Below, in pieces: positions 40,587 to 48,840 of a stretch of 64,000 bases of DNA. Both the position numbers and the translations under genes were made by a program. How positions within the stretch are numbered: position 1 is the first letter of the stretch; each line of letters opens with the position of its first letter. The stretch is from positions 4,030,001 through 4,094,000 of the forward strand of contig NZ_JAANOV010000001.1 in assembly GCF_011758745.1 (NCBI RefSeq). Direction: 5' to 3'. Below the pieces are notes generated by a model. It saw only the letters and a program-made list of their open reading frames with translations, did no database searches and was not told the origin of the DNA. This stretch comes from Amycolatopsis granulosa. Its GTDB lineage: Bacteria > Actinomycetota > Actinomycetes > Mycobacteriales > Pseudonocardiaceae.

Positions 40587-41792
40587 TCAGGCCGTGCGAG
40601 CCAGCTGCCGCATCGCCAGTTCGGCGTAGACCGCCGCGGCACCCGGCAGGACGCCGGGATCGAAGTCGGCGTGCGGGCTGTGGTTGTTCGGCGCGGATTC
40701 CGGGTCCAGGCCGGGCGGCGTGGCACCCAGGGCGAGGAACGCGCCCGGTACTTTCGCCAGCACGCGCGAGAAGTCCTCGGACGCGGCGATGGGATTGGCC
40801 AGTGGCCGGTACCGTTCCTCGCCGAGCAGGGACTGCGCGACCTCGGCCGCCAGCCGGACCTCCCGCTCCGTGTTGATCGTGAGCAGGGTTTCCTCCTCGA
40901 AGACGATGTCGGCACTGACCCCGTGCGCCGCCGCGACACCGTGCAGTGTCTCTTCCAGACGCGACAGGATCACGCCGGACGTGTGGCCGGAGAAGGTCCG
41001 GACGGTCGCCTCGAAGGTGGCGTCGTCGGGAATGACGTTGTGCTTCGTGCCGGCCGAGAGGTATCCGACCGTCACCACCACCGGGTCGAAGATGTCGAAG
41101 CGCCGCGTCACCATGGCTTGCAGCGCCGTGACCATTTCCGCGGCCGCGATCACCGGGTCCTTCGCGCGGTGCGGCATCGACCCGTGCCCGCCGGCGCCGT
41201 TCACGCGCACCCGCAGCCGGTGGGAGGCCGACATGACCGGTCCGGTCCGGCTGCTGAGGACGCCGTTGGGAATTCCGGCCGAGAACACGTGCAGGGCGAA
41301 GGCGGCATCGGCCCGGTAACCGGCCGCGTCCAGCACCCCGTCGTTCACCATGATGCCCGCGCCGTCGTAACCCTCTTCGCCGGGCTGGAACATGAACACC
41401 ACGTCCCCGGCGATCCGGTCGCGGTGCCGGTGCAGCAGCCGCGCGGCGCCGATCAGGGACGTGGTGTGCAGATCGTGCCCGCAGGCGTGCATCGCGCCGT
41501 TGGTGGCCGCGAAGGCGAGACCGGTGCGCTCGCGGACGGGCAGCGCGTCCATGTCCGCGCGCAGGACGACCGCATGCGGGTCCTGCTCGTCCCGTGCGCC
41601 GCCACGCAGCACGCCGACCACCGAGGAGGTCGTCTTCCCGGTGGTGATCTCCAGCCCCAGTGGATCGAGCTCCCGCAACACGAGCTCCTGGGTTCGCGGC
41701 AGGTCGAGGCCCACCTCGGGTTCGGAGTGCAGCCGGCTCCGGAGATGGGCCAGGTCGTCCCGCATGCCACGGGCGTCGTCGAGGAGGTCCAT
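40587..41792 (-). CDS. M20D-family amidohydrolase (N-acyl-amino-acid/hippurate-type hydrolase)
   Basis: This protein of about 401 residues is a metallopeptidase with VVLRADMDALPV, NGAMHACGHDLHTTSL (metal Cys/His), FMFQPGEEGYDGA (catalytic Glu pair), NGAGGHGSMPH and AASEDFSRVL. These are the features of hippurate and indole-acetyl-amino-acid hydrolases. It should release an acid and an amino acid from an amide conjugate. ATG 41792 is used; GTG 41801, overlapping the cyclase stop as GTGA, is an equally possible start. It is co-transcribed with the cyclase-family gene. Confidence 0.9.
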   Translation of the reverse strand: MDLLDDARGMRDDLAHLRSRLHSEPEVGLDLPRTQELVLRELDPLGLEITTGKTTSSVVGVLRGGARDEQDPHAVVLRADMDALPVRERTGLAFAATNGAMHACGHDLHTTSLIGAARLLHRHRDRIAGDVVFMFQPGEEGYDGAGIMVNDGVLDAAGYRADAAFALHVFSAGIPNGVLSSRTGPVMSASHRLRVRVNGAGGHGSMPHRAKDPVIAAAEMVTALQAMVTRRFDIFDPVVVTVGYLSAGTKHNVIPDDATFEATVRTFSGHTSGVILSRLEETLHGVAAAHGVSADIVFEEETLLTINTEREVRLAAEVAQSLLGEERYRPLANPIAASEDFSRVLAKVPGAFLALGATPPGLDPESAPNNHSPHADFDPGVLPGAAAVYAELAMRQLARTA

Positions 41793-41797
41793 CCCGG

Positions 41798-42802
41798 TCA
41801 CCGCACCGCGACGGCGTTCGCGGGCGACCCGGTCCCGCCGGTCAGGTTCAGCGGCGTGGACACGATGAGGCAGTCCCAGCGGCCGTCGCGAGCGCAGCGC
41901 TCCGCGAGGCCGTCCAGGTCCCACAGCTCACCGAGCGGGAACCCGAGCAGTGCGATCAGGACGTTGTGCATGACGCCGGCGTAGGCTCGCGGTACCTCAC
42001 CGCGGCGTTCGGCCTCGGTGACGAACGGCGAGTCGTCCGGCGCCGGGTACGCCTCCACGCCGAAGTTGTCCACGGCGACCATGGCGAACTGGTGGTCCCA
42101 GAGCCATTCCACGGTCTCCTCGCTCGCCAGCAGCCCCGATACGTGGATCGGGCTCTTTTCGTCGTGGCGCTGCTGCGGGGTCAGTTCGTGGAGGTGGCGG
42201 TGCACCCAGCCGGTCCGGATGAGCAGGATGTCGCCGGGCCGGAATTCGACGCCCTGGTCCGCCGCCGCGTCGGCGACGTCGCCGATCGGGATGCCTTCGG
42301 CCCCGGCGTGGTCGATGGGGCGGCCCTGTGCCCGGCGGTAGCGGTCCACATCGACCAGTACGCCGCGGCCGACGATGCCGCGTTCGGTGAACCGGTTGAT
42401 CCCGAGGAACGGGTCACCCGGCTGGAAGCGTTCCGGATCGGCGCCGTTGTAGAAGCCGAACACCGGGTGGCCGATGTGCCGGAACCCGTCGATCTGGGTG
42501 CTCGCCTGCGGGTAGAAGCTGTCCAGGTACTCGTCGCGGTGGTACCCGTAGTTCGCGTACATGTTGTGCTGGAGGCTCTTGCGGTACGGGCTCATCGGCG
42601 GGTCGAACGCCTCGAGCGGCAGGTTCAGGTTGACGACCTCCCCGGTGCGCACCGCCGCGGCCGCCGCCCGGACCCGCTCGGGGGTGAGGTGGTTCAGCGT
42701 GCCCAGCTCGTCGTCGGGACCGAAGACGCCCCAGGCCGAACCCGCCGGCGCGTCGGTGCGCTTCCGTAGTTCCGCGTAGGTCGGAACGTGCTTCTCGTCC
42801 AT
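41798..42802 (-). CDS. Cyclase-family metal-dependent hydrolase
   Basis: This 334-residue protein belongs to the cyclase/kynurenine formamidase-like family. The metal motif appears as ASTQIDGFRHIGHPVFGFY, where Gln replaces the first His of the classical HxGTHxD motif, as in the longer subgroup. DILLIRTGWVHRHL and VEAYPAPDDSPF also fit. It probably hydrolyses a cyclic amide or lactone, or dehydrates a substrate. GGGAGGG lies just upstream of ATG 42802. It is divergent from the ABC importer, with TetR-type sites between. Confidence 0.85.
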   Translation of the reverse strand: MDEKHVPTYAELRKRTDAPAGSAWGVFGPDDELGTLNHLTPERVRAAAAAVRTGEVVNLNLPLEAFDPPMSPYRKSLQHNMYANYGYHRDEYLDSFYPQASTQIDGFRHIGHPVFGFYNGADPERFQPGDPFLGINRFTERGIVGRGVLVDVDRYRRAQGRPIDHAGAEGIPIGDVADAAADQGVEFRPGDILLIRTGWVHRHLHELTPQQRHDEKSPIHVSGLLASEETVEWLWDHQFAMVAVDNFGVEAYPAPDDSPFVTEAERRGEVPRAYAGVMHNVLIALLGFPLGELWDLDGLAERCARDGRWDCLIVSTPLNLTGGTGSPANAVAVR

Positions 42803-42975
42803 TTACCCTCCCTGGTAGCCGATTCACGAATCCCGGCGTGTCTGGTGTGGATGGTTGACGTGCGTGGCCGACGAGGCCGGTGATGGTGCGGAGCAGGCGC
42901 GCGCGGACTTGCCGCCGCGCGGAGGACGGTGCGGCCGTCACCGCCCCTGAAGCTACTCCGGCCCCACGGCGATAG

Positions 42976-42994
42976 CAATCGATCGCTCAGTTTG
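42976..42994. promoter_or_regulatory. TetR-type operator, site 3
   Basis: CAATCGATCGCTCAGTTTG, read on the minus strand, aligns with site 1 at most positions (CAAACTGAGCGATCGATTG against CAAAGCGAGCGTTCGCTTTG). It is placed to control the leftward cyclase-amidohydrolase unit. Confidence 0.55.
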
Positions 42995-43031
42995 AGTGTT
43001 ATCCTGGGGTCGCGGCCGTCCTCTTTCGTTC

Positions 43032-43061
43032 TTGACACGGGTCGCGAGCCCCTTCTATCGT
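43032..43061 (+). promoter_or_regulatory. Promoter of the Liv-type importer operon
   Basis: TTGACA (43032-43037) and TATCGT (43056-43061) are 18 bases apart. The next TetR-type site starts five bases later and would block transcription initiation when bound. Confidence 0.65.
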
Positions 43062-43065
43062 CAAA

Positions 43066-43085
43066 CAAAGCGATCGTTCACTTCG
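43066..43085. promoter_or_regulatory. TetR-type operator, site 4
   Basis: CAAAGCGATCGTTCACTTCG matches site 1 at 16 of 20 positions and lies just downstream of the importer promoter, in the same position relative to the -10 as at the thiolase operon. Confidence 0.7.
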
Positions 43086-43244
43086 TTGCCGCTTCCATCG
43101 CAGCAGATACCCCTGAAGACGCCACACGGCACAACGCAATGCAGGTCAAGGACGACCGGCCCAGGCGTGGGGTCGGCGTGCTCCTCGAATGGCTGCCGGG
43201 CTACCCCGGATTCAGCGACTCATGAGAGAAGGGTGTAGCGGATC

Positions 43245-44402
43245 ATGAAGAAACGAAGCAGCCTCGTGCTCGTACTTCTCGCACTGCTCGGTCCGGGAGG
43301 TGTGGCGGCCTGCGGATCCGCGGACTCCGGATCATCCGGCGACAGCTACGTCCTCGGCGCCGCGTTGCCCCTGAGCGGGGCGGCCGCCTCGTTCGGAACG
43401 GCCTACCAGCACGGGATCGACGGCTGCGTGAACCTCGTCAACGAGCGGCGGGACCTGCCCAAGCCGGTCACGGTGAAGTACGTGGACACCGGCGCCGGCG
43501 AGACCTCGAAGGGGATCGCGGCGTTCACCCAGCTCACCACCGTTGATCACGCGACGACCGTGTTCAGCGCGTACAGCTCGATCACCACCGCGCTCGCCCC
43601 GCTCGCCCAGCGCACCCGCGTGCCGGTGTTGAACGGCGGTTCGCTCAGTCCGTCCCTGGCGAACCAGCCGTGGGTGTGGAACACCGTTCCGTTCCTCAGC
43701 TCCGAACTGTCGGCCAGCGTGCCCTACGTGAAGGAACGCATGCCGGATCGCAAGAAGGCGATGCTGATCTACCAGGACGACGTGGTGGGCAAGGACGCCG
43801 TGGGCCTGGTCCGCCAGGCGTGGGAAGGCGACGGCCGCACGCTCGACACGCTGCCGGTGGCCGTGCAACTGGCCTCGTTCTCCGCGCAGGTCGACAAGGT
43901 CAAGGCGCAGGACCCCGATGTCATCTTCCTGGTGCACTCCGGCGACCCGCAGGCGGTGCTCATCCAGCAGTTGCGGAGTGCGGGCGTGCACGCCCAGATC
44001 GTCGGCGCCTCACCGTTCCCGACGCCGGCGGTCCTCAAGCTCAAGGAGGCCGAGGGGTCGCTGTTCACCCTGCAGGCGGTGGACTTCTCCGCCAAGGACC
44101 CGACCACGACCGGGTTCCTGCGGCTGACCGGCGCGAAACCGGGCGAAGGCGCGATCGTGGGCGAGGCGGACTACTGCAACGGCGTCCTGATGTGGGCGCA
44201 GGCCGCGAAGCGGCTGGTGGCCGAGGGCAGGGACGTCACCGGCGCGAACCTCAACGACAAGTTCGGGAGCCAGGGCCGCATCGACGCCGTCGGCGGGACG
44301 CTCGAGCTCCTGCCCGATCACACGCTCAAGTCGCCCATCGCCATCAACCAGGTCAAGGACGGCGCGTTCACCACGGTGGCCACCGTTCCCGCGGCCGGCT
44401 GA
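43245..44402 (+). CDS. Liv-type ABC importer substrate-binding lipoprotein
   Basis: This 385-residue lipoprotein (signal VLVLLALLGPGGVAACGSA, lipidated Cys about residue 23) has the periplasmic-binding type 1 fold of branched-chain amino-acid receptors (GAALPLSGAAASFGTAYQHG, MLIYQDDVVGKDAVGLVRQA, VGEADYCNGVLMWAQAAKRL). Together with the downstream genes it forms a complete importer. Being under a TetR-type operator with a CoA ligase and amidohydrolase, it more likely binds the catabolic substrate than leucine. Confidence 0.9.
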   Translation: MKKRSSLVLVLLALLGPGGVAACGSADSGSSGDSYVLGAALPLSGAAASFGTAYQHGIDGCVNLVNERRDLPKPVTVKYVDTGAGETSKGIAAFTQLTTVDHATTVFSAYSSITTALAPLAQRTRVPVLNGGSLSPSLANQPWVWNTVPFLSSELSASVPYVKERMPDRKKAMLIYQDDVVGKDAVGLVRQAWEGDGRTLDTLPVAVQLASFSAQVDKVKAQDPDVIFLVHSGDPQAVLIQQLRSAGVHAQIVGASPFPTPAVLKLKEAEGSLFTLQAVDFSAKDPTTTGFLRLTGAKPGEGAIVGEADYCNGVLMWAQAAKRLVAEGRDVTGANLNDKFGSQGRIDAVGGTLELLPDHTLKSPIAINQVKDGAFTTVATVPAAG

Positions 44403-44425
44403 CCGATTCCGGAGGTCGTCCCGAT

Positions 44426-45316
44426 ATGCATGAGCTACTTCAACTGGCGGTCGGCGGGTTGTTCCTGGGTGGGATCTACGTCCTGATCGCGATCGGCATG
44501 TCCACCATCCTCAGCGTCACCGGCATTCTGCACATCGCCCACGGCGCGAACCTCAGCCTGTGCGCCCTGACCTTCTCCGCCCTGGCATCGACGAACATCC
44601 TGATCGCGGTGCTCGCCACGACCGCCGTGTCGCTGGCGTTCACCATGGCCAGTTACGAGTTCCTGTACCGGCCGATCGGCAACCGGCAGACGACGTTGTT
44701 CCCGCTGTTCCTGGTTTCGTTCGGGTTGTGGATCGTCGGCAGTTCGGTCCTGACCCTGATCTTCTCGGCCACCGCGTCCCACCCGCGCACGTCCCTCAAC
44801 TCCACATTGGATGTCGGCTGGCTGCACCTGCTGAAGATCAACCTCCTGGCGTTCGGGGTCGCGATCGCCTGCTACGCCGCGACGCGGTTGTTCCTGGCGA
44901 AAACCATGACCGGTTCGCTGATGCGGGCGGTGGCGTGCAATCGCGACATGGCCGACGTGTGGGGGATGCCCCGCCGGCGCGCGGAACGCGTCGCGTTCGC
45001 CATGGCCGCGCTGCTCGCGGTGCCGGCCGGGATATTCGTCGCCTACACCCTCGGCGCCTACCCGACGGTCGGGGACACGCCGTTGCTGATCGCGTTCTCG
45101 ACCGTCATCCTCGGCGGCGTCGGGAGCATCGCGGGCGCCGCGGGTGCCGCGCTGCTCTTCGGGGTCATCCAGGGCGTCGCGCTGTGGAAGCTCCCGGCGA
45201 CCTGGCAGGACGGCGTGGTGTTCGCGGTCTTCCTGCTGCTGATCCTGATCAGCCCCCGTGGCCTCGCCACGCTCCGCACACGGCGTCCGGCCGGGACGAG
45301 GAGTGCCTCGAAGTGA
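44426..45316 (+). CDS. livH: Liv-type ABC permease (LivH)
   Basis: This 296-residue permease has about eight membrane segments. Typical segments are GGLFLGGIYVLIAIGMS at the N-terminus, MRAVACNRDMADVWGM (the loop contacting the ATPase) and FSTVILGGVGSIAGAAGAAL. GGAGG lies ten bases upstream of the ATG. It overlaps livM by four bases. Confidence 0.92.
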   Translation: MHELLQLAVGGLFLGGIYVLIAIGMSTILSVTGILHIAHGANLSLCALTFSALASTNILIAVLATTAVSLAFTMASYEFLYRPIGNRQTTLFPLFLVSFGLWIVGSSVLTLIFSATASHPRTSLNSTLDVGWLHLLKINLLAFGVAIACYAATRLFLAKTMTGSLMRAVACNRDMADVWGMPRRRAERVAFAMAALLAVPAGIFVAYTLGAYPTVGDTPLLIAFSTVILGGVGSIAGAAGAALLFGVIQGVALWKLPATWQDGVVFAVFLLLILISPRGLATLRTRRPAGTRSASK

Positions 45317-46257
45317 TCGAGTACCTGACGACCGTGGGAACCCTCACGGGGATCTTCGCCATCGCCGGGGCGGGCCTGAACATCACGCTCGGCTACGCGG
45401 GTGTCTTCTCGGCGGCCCAGGCGGTCTTCGTCGGCATCGGCGCGTACACCACCGCGCTGCTCGGGCCGCGGGTGGACGGCTCCTTCCTCGTCTGTGCGCT
45501 GGTGGGCATCGGGCTGGCGATGGTGGCCGCGGTCGCACTGGCCTCCACCGGACTGCGGGTGAGCGACGAATACTTCATCGTCGCCTCGCTGGCCTTCCAG
45601 ATCATCATCTCGACCGTCTTCGCGAGCTGGTATTCGGTGACGAAGGGGACCGACGGGATATCCGGTGTGCCCTACCCCCAGGTGTTCGGGATCGAGCTGG
45701 GAACACACGGCGCGGGATCGGCGCTGGTGTGGACGATCGCGATCCTCGTCGTCGCACTGACCGCGGTGCTGCGCCGGGGCGCGGCCGGCCGGTTGTTCTT
45801 CGCGATCCGCGAGGACCCGGTCGCGACCGAGACGCTGGGGCGCAGCCCGGTCGTCGGCAAGTACGCCGCGATCGTGCTGGGGGCCGGCGTGTCCGCGCTC
45901 GGTGGCGTGCTCTACGCCTTCTACACCGGTTTCGTGAACGCGCCGACGTTCGGCTACTCGCTGTCGATCGAACTGGTCGCGATCGTGGTCGTCGGCGGCA
46001 TCGGCCTGTCCATCGGCCCGATCATCGGCGGCGCGATCATCGTCGCCGCCATCCCGCTGATCAGCCTGCTCGACCTGCCCTCCACGGTCGTCGGGCCGCT
46101 CCAGCAACTGGTCTACGGGGCGCTGATCATCGCCGTGGTCGTGCTGCGTGGCTATTTCCCCGCCACCGGCGCCCTGCGCGGCCGGATGGTGCGGCGTCTC
46201 GCGGAAATGCGCCCGGAGCCCTCGGGACCGGCGAGCGGCGGAAAGGTGACGTCATGA
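45313..46257 (+). CDS. livM: Liv-type ABC permease (LivM)
   Basis: This 314-residue permease has many membrane segments. LNITLGYAGVFSAAQAVFVG, FFAIREDPVATETLGRSPV (coupling loop) and VVVGGIGLSIGPIIGGAI are present. It starts with GTG overlapping the livH stop and ends with ATGA overlap into livG. It forms the membrane channel with LivH. Confidence 0.92.
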   Translation: MIEYLTTVGTLTGIFAIAGAGLNITLGYAGVFSAAQAVFVGIGAYTTALLGPRVDGSFLVCALVGIGLAMVAAVALASTGLRVSDEYFIVASLAFQIIISTVFASWYSVTKGTDGISGVPYPQVFGIELGTHGAGSALVWTIAILVVALTAVLRRGAAGRLFFAIREDPVATETLGRSPVVGKYAAIVLGAGVSALGGVLYAFYTGFVNAPTFGYSLSIELVAIVVVGGIGLSIGPIIGGAIIVAAIPLISLLDLPSTVVGPLQQLVYGALIIAVVVLRGYFPATGALRGRMVRRLAEMRPEPSGPASGGKVTS

Positions 46258-46979
46258 CCCTGCAGGTGAACGATGTGCGCGTGGCGTTCGGCGGGCTGGT
46301 TGCGCTGGACAACGTCTCGCTGACCGCCGAACCGGGCGCCGTCACCGCCCTCATCGGCCCGAACGGCGCCGGCAAGACGACGTTGTTCAACGTCATCTCG
46401 GGACTCATCGAACCGGAGAGCGGCAGCATCCGCCTGGACGGCGCCGAACTCCTGCGGCGGTCGGCCCGCCGGCGCGCGCGGATGGGCATCGTGCGCTCGT
46501 TCCAGGAGCTGCGGCTGTTCGGGGGCGTCTCGGTGCAGGAGCAGACGGTGTTCGCGGCCGAGCGGACCGTTTTCACCCGCTCGCGCGACACGCGAGTCCG
46601 CGCCACGCAGATCCTGGACCGCCTCGGGTTGTCCGCGGCCCGGCGCGACCTCGCCGCCAACCTCAGCTACGGCCAGCAGAAGGCGGTCTCGATCGCCCGC
46701 ATGCTGGCGATGAACGGCCGGGCGTGGCTGCTCGACGAGCAGGCCGCCGGACTCGCCCCGCGGGAGTACGACCTGTTCTGCGAAGTGGTGACCGAGGCCA
46801 AGGAACGCGGCCTGATCATCCTGTTGATCGAACACAACCTCCAGCTGGTCCGGGACCTGGCCGACGTGGTCGTGTTCCTCGACCGCGGCCGGGAACTCGC
46901 CACCGGCACGGCGGACGAGGTGTTCTCCGACGAGGTGGTGCGGGCGCTCTACTTCGGCCGTCGGGATCAGGAGGTCTGA
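46254..46979 (+). CDS. livG: Liv-type ABC ATPase (LivG)
   Basis: This 241-residue ATPase has Walker A GPNGAGKTTLF, signature LSYGQQKAVSIAR (QQK rather than the usual GQQR) and Walker B WLLDEQAAGLAP, where Gln replaces Pro after the catalytic Glu, followed by the switch His in LLIEHNL. These small substitutions occur in the LivG group. It couples ATP hydrolysis to import with LivF. Confidence 0.92.
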   Translation: MTLQVNDVRVAFGGLVALDNVSLTAEPGAVTALIGPNGAGKTTLFNVISGLIEPESGSIRLDGAELLRRSARRRARMGIVRSFQELRLFGGVSVQEQTVFAAERTVFTRSRDTRVRATQILDRLGLSAARRDLAANLSYGQQKAVSIARMLAMNGRAWLLDEQAAGLAPREYDLFCEVVTEAKERGLIILLIEHNLQLVRDLADVVVFLDRGRELATGTADEVFSDEVVRALYFGRRDQEV

Positions 46980-47689
46980 TGCTCACCATCGACTCGTTGA
47001 CCGTCCGCCTCGGACACCGCACCGTGGTCGACGCCTTGAGCGCCACCCTGCCGCCCGGCGAGATCAGCTTGATCCTGGGCCACAACGGGGCGGGCAAATC
47101 GACGTTGTTGCGCACCGTCGCGGGACTGCTCCGCCCGGCGGGCGGCAGCATCGCCCTCGACGGCACCGACATCGCCCGGCGCTCCCCGGTGGAGGTGGCC
47201 CGGTCCGGTGTGGTCCTGGTTCCGCAGGGCCGTGGTGTCTTCGACGACCTGACCGTTGCGGAGAACATCAAGCTCGGCATGTGGAACGCCCGGCGGCTCG
47301 GGCGCGCCGGCAGCGACACCGAGCGCGCCCGGCTCGACGACGCCCGTGAACTCTTCCCGGTACTGGACGAACAATGGCATTCACGCGCGGGCTCGCTCTC
47401 CGGCGGCCAGCAACAACAGGTCGCGATCGCCCGGGCCTTCCTGGCCAACCCGAAGGTCCTCCTGCTGGACGAACCGTCGGTCGGTCTGTCGCCGAAACTG
47501 GCGGACGTCGTGCTGACCACGGTCGCCTCGCTGCGCCGCGAGGACCGCATCATCGTGCTGGTGGAGCAGAACGTGCACCAGGCGCTCGCGGTGGCCGACT
47601 CGGTCGCGGTCATGCGTGCGGGCGCGATGGAACAGCACGGCCTCGCTCCCTCCGACATCGCCCACCAGGACCTCGCCGCGATCTTCTAG
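46979..47689 (+). CDS. livF: Liv-type ABC ATPase (LivF)
   Basis: This 236-residue ATPase has Walker A GHNGAGKSTLL, VLVPQGRGVFDDLTVAENIK, signature LSGGQQQQVAIAR, Walker B LLLDEPSVGLSP and VEQNV. The ATG overlaps the livG stop and has AGGAGG upstream. Its 3' end overlaps the convergent lrp gene by four bases. Last gene of the importer operon. Confidence 0.93.
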   Translation: MLTIDSLTVRLGHRTVVDALSATLPPGEISLILGHNGAGKSTLLRTVAGLLRPAGGSIALDGTDIARRSPVEVARSGVVLVPQGRGVFDDLTVAENIKLGMWNARRLGRAGSDTERARLDDARELFPVLDEQWHSRAGSLSGGQQQQVAIARAFLANPKVLLLDEPSVGLSPKLADVVLTTVASLRREDRIIVLVEQNVHQALAVADSVAVMRAGAMEQHGLAPSDIAHQDLAAIF

Positions 47690-48120
47690 GTCAGCCGGGA
47701 CCAGGAACCGAGCACCACCAGCGTCTTCGTTCCGGTGACCTGACCGTTGGTGCGCAGCAGGTTGACCACGCGCTGCAGGTCGTCGGTGCTCGTGGCGTGC
47801 ACGCGGACCAGGGCGTCCGGGTCGCCGGCCAGGGTCAGGACCTCGGTGACCTCCGGAATGTTCTCGGCGAAGGACAGGATCGTGTCGAGCTCCAGGTTGC
47901 CGACCACCCGGAGCTCCACCACGGCCGTCAGCTCACCGTCCACTTTGGTCGTGTCGATGCGGGCGGTGTAGCCGCTGATCACACCGGTTTCCTCGAGACG
48001 ATCGATGCGCCGTTTGGTCGGTGCGACGGTCAGCCCGACCTGGCTGGCGATGTCCCGGACGGTGCGGCGGCCGTCCTGGCGCAGGAGCTGGAGGATTTCC
48101 CGGTCGATCTCGTCGAGCAT
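47686..48120 (-). CDS. Lrp/AsnC-family regulator
   Basis: This 144-residue protein has an AsnC helix-turn-helix (IDREILQLLRQDGRRTVRDI, then VGLTVAPTKRRIDRLEETGV) and a RAM effector domain (VVELRVVGNLELDTILSFAE, VLTLAGDPDALVRVH). Lrp-type proteins sense amino acids. It is divergent from the branched-chain amino-acid degradation operon, with repeated TGCAGCTA elements between, so it should control that operon. It is convergent with livF. Confidence 0.9.
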   Translation of the reverse strand: MLDEIDREILQLLRQDGRRTVRDIASQVGLTVAPTKRRIDRLEETGVISGYTARIDTTKVDGELTAVVELRVVGNLELDTILSFAENIPEVTEVLTLAGDPDALVRVHATSTDDLQRVVNLLRTNGQVTGTKTLVVLGSWSRLT

Positions 48121-48130
48121 GCCGAAAGGA

Positions 48131-48195
48131 TGCAGCTAATTGCCCGCCGCCGCAACAACCTGCGAGCCGGAACCGCCGATTGCAGCTACTTACCC
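48131..48195. promoter_or_regulatory. Spaced direct repeats, candidate Lrp sites
   Basis: TGCAGCTAATTGCCC (48131-48145) and TGCAGCTACTTACCC (48181-48195) match at 13 of 15 positions and start exactly 50 bases apart, close to five helical turns. This suits binding of an Lrp-type multimer between the divergent genes. Confidence 0.55.
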
Positions 48196-48278
48196 GCTTT
48201 TTGGTGCGTGTTGTGTGCGTGGACGTTGCGCCGTGCCACACGCCGCCCGGACGATGTCCGTGAACAACGGAGGTGATC

Positions 48279-48806
48279 GTGGTGCAGGAGCATCTGCTTG
48301 CCGTCGTCGCGGGACCGGGATCCGACGTGCCCGCGCGCGTCACCGGCCTGCTCCTGCCCTCCGATGTGGACATCGTCGGCATGCAGTTCAGCCATCCACC
48401 GGATTCCCAGCTGTGGTGGATCCAGCTCGCGGTGCGCGTCCCGTCGCCGGACCGGCTGGAACTGCTCACGAAGCGGCTGAACCGGCTCGTGGCCGTGCTC
48501 CGGGTCGTGACGCTCGAACCCGGCGGGCACCGCAGGCAGTCGGTCTACGTCAAGCTGCGGCCGGATACCGCCGACCTCGCTCAGGTCGGGGAGCTGGCCC
48601 GGTGGTTCCACGCCGAGACCCTCGAACTCAGCGCCGCGGCGGTGGTCCTGCACCTGACCGCGGCACCGGACCAGTGCGCGGCCTTCGTCGCGATGCTCCG
48701 TCCACACGGGATCGCCGAAGTCGTGACCAGCGCGGTGTCGGGTGTGCGCACCGGTGCCCGCCTGACCCACCGTGTTCCGCCATCGGCGGCACGCACCTAC
48801 TCCTAG
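48279..48806 (+). CDS. ACT-domain protein resembling acetolactate synthase small subunit
   Basis: This protein of about 175 residues looks like IlvH/IlvN: an N-terminal ACT domain (LLAVVAGPGSDVPARVTGLL, VDIVGMQFSHPPDS, LLTKRLNRLVAVLRVVTLEP) and a C-terminal regulatory part (RQSVYVKLRPDT, FVAMLRPHGIAEVVTSAVSG). No large subunit (ilvB) is adjacent. Being first in a degradation operon, it may act as an amino-acid sensor, or modulate synthase encoded elsewhere. GTG 48279 has GGAGG five bases upstream. Confidence 0.75.
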   Translation: MVQEHLLAVVAGPGSDVPARVTGLLLPSDVDIVGMQFSHPPDSQLWWIQLAVRVPSPDRLELLTKRLNRLVAVLRVVTLEPGGHRRQSVYVKLRPDTADLAQVGELARWFHAETLELSAAAVVLHLTAAPDQCAAFVAMLRPHGIAEVVTSAVSGVRTGARLTHRVPPSAARTYS

Positions 48807-48840
48807 CCACGGCAACCCCCATCCGCACAGAAGGGCCGTC

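Larger units (their letters stand above)
42803..43244. other. Divergent control region of the hydrolase and ABC-importer operons
   Basis: This 440-bp gap holds two TetR-type sites (42976-42994 and 43066-43085) and a good rightward promoter at 43032-43061. No coding frame with a ribosome site is seen. The remainder (42803-42960, 43086-43220) shows nothing recognisable. Confidence 0.6.

Noticed and set aside
38525..40939. 804-codon minus-strand open frame
   Set aside because: Antisense to the acyl-CoA ligase gene; only its last part shares sequence with tetR, in a different frame from the real TetR protein.
43086..43225. Plus-strand small frames before the substrate-binding protein
   Set aside because: They end just upstream of the lipoprotein gene, lack ribosome sites and overlap the operator region.
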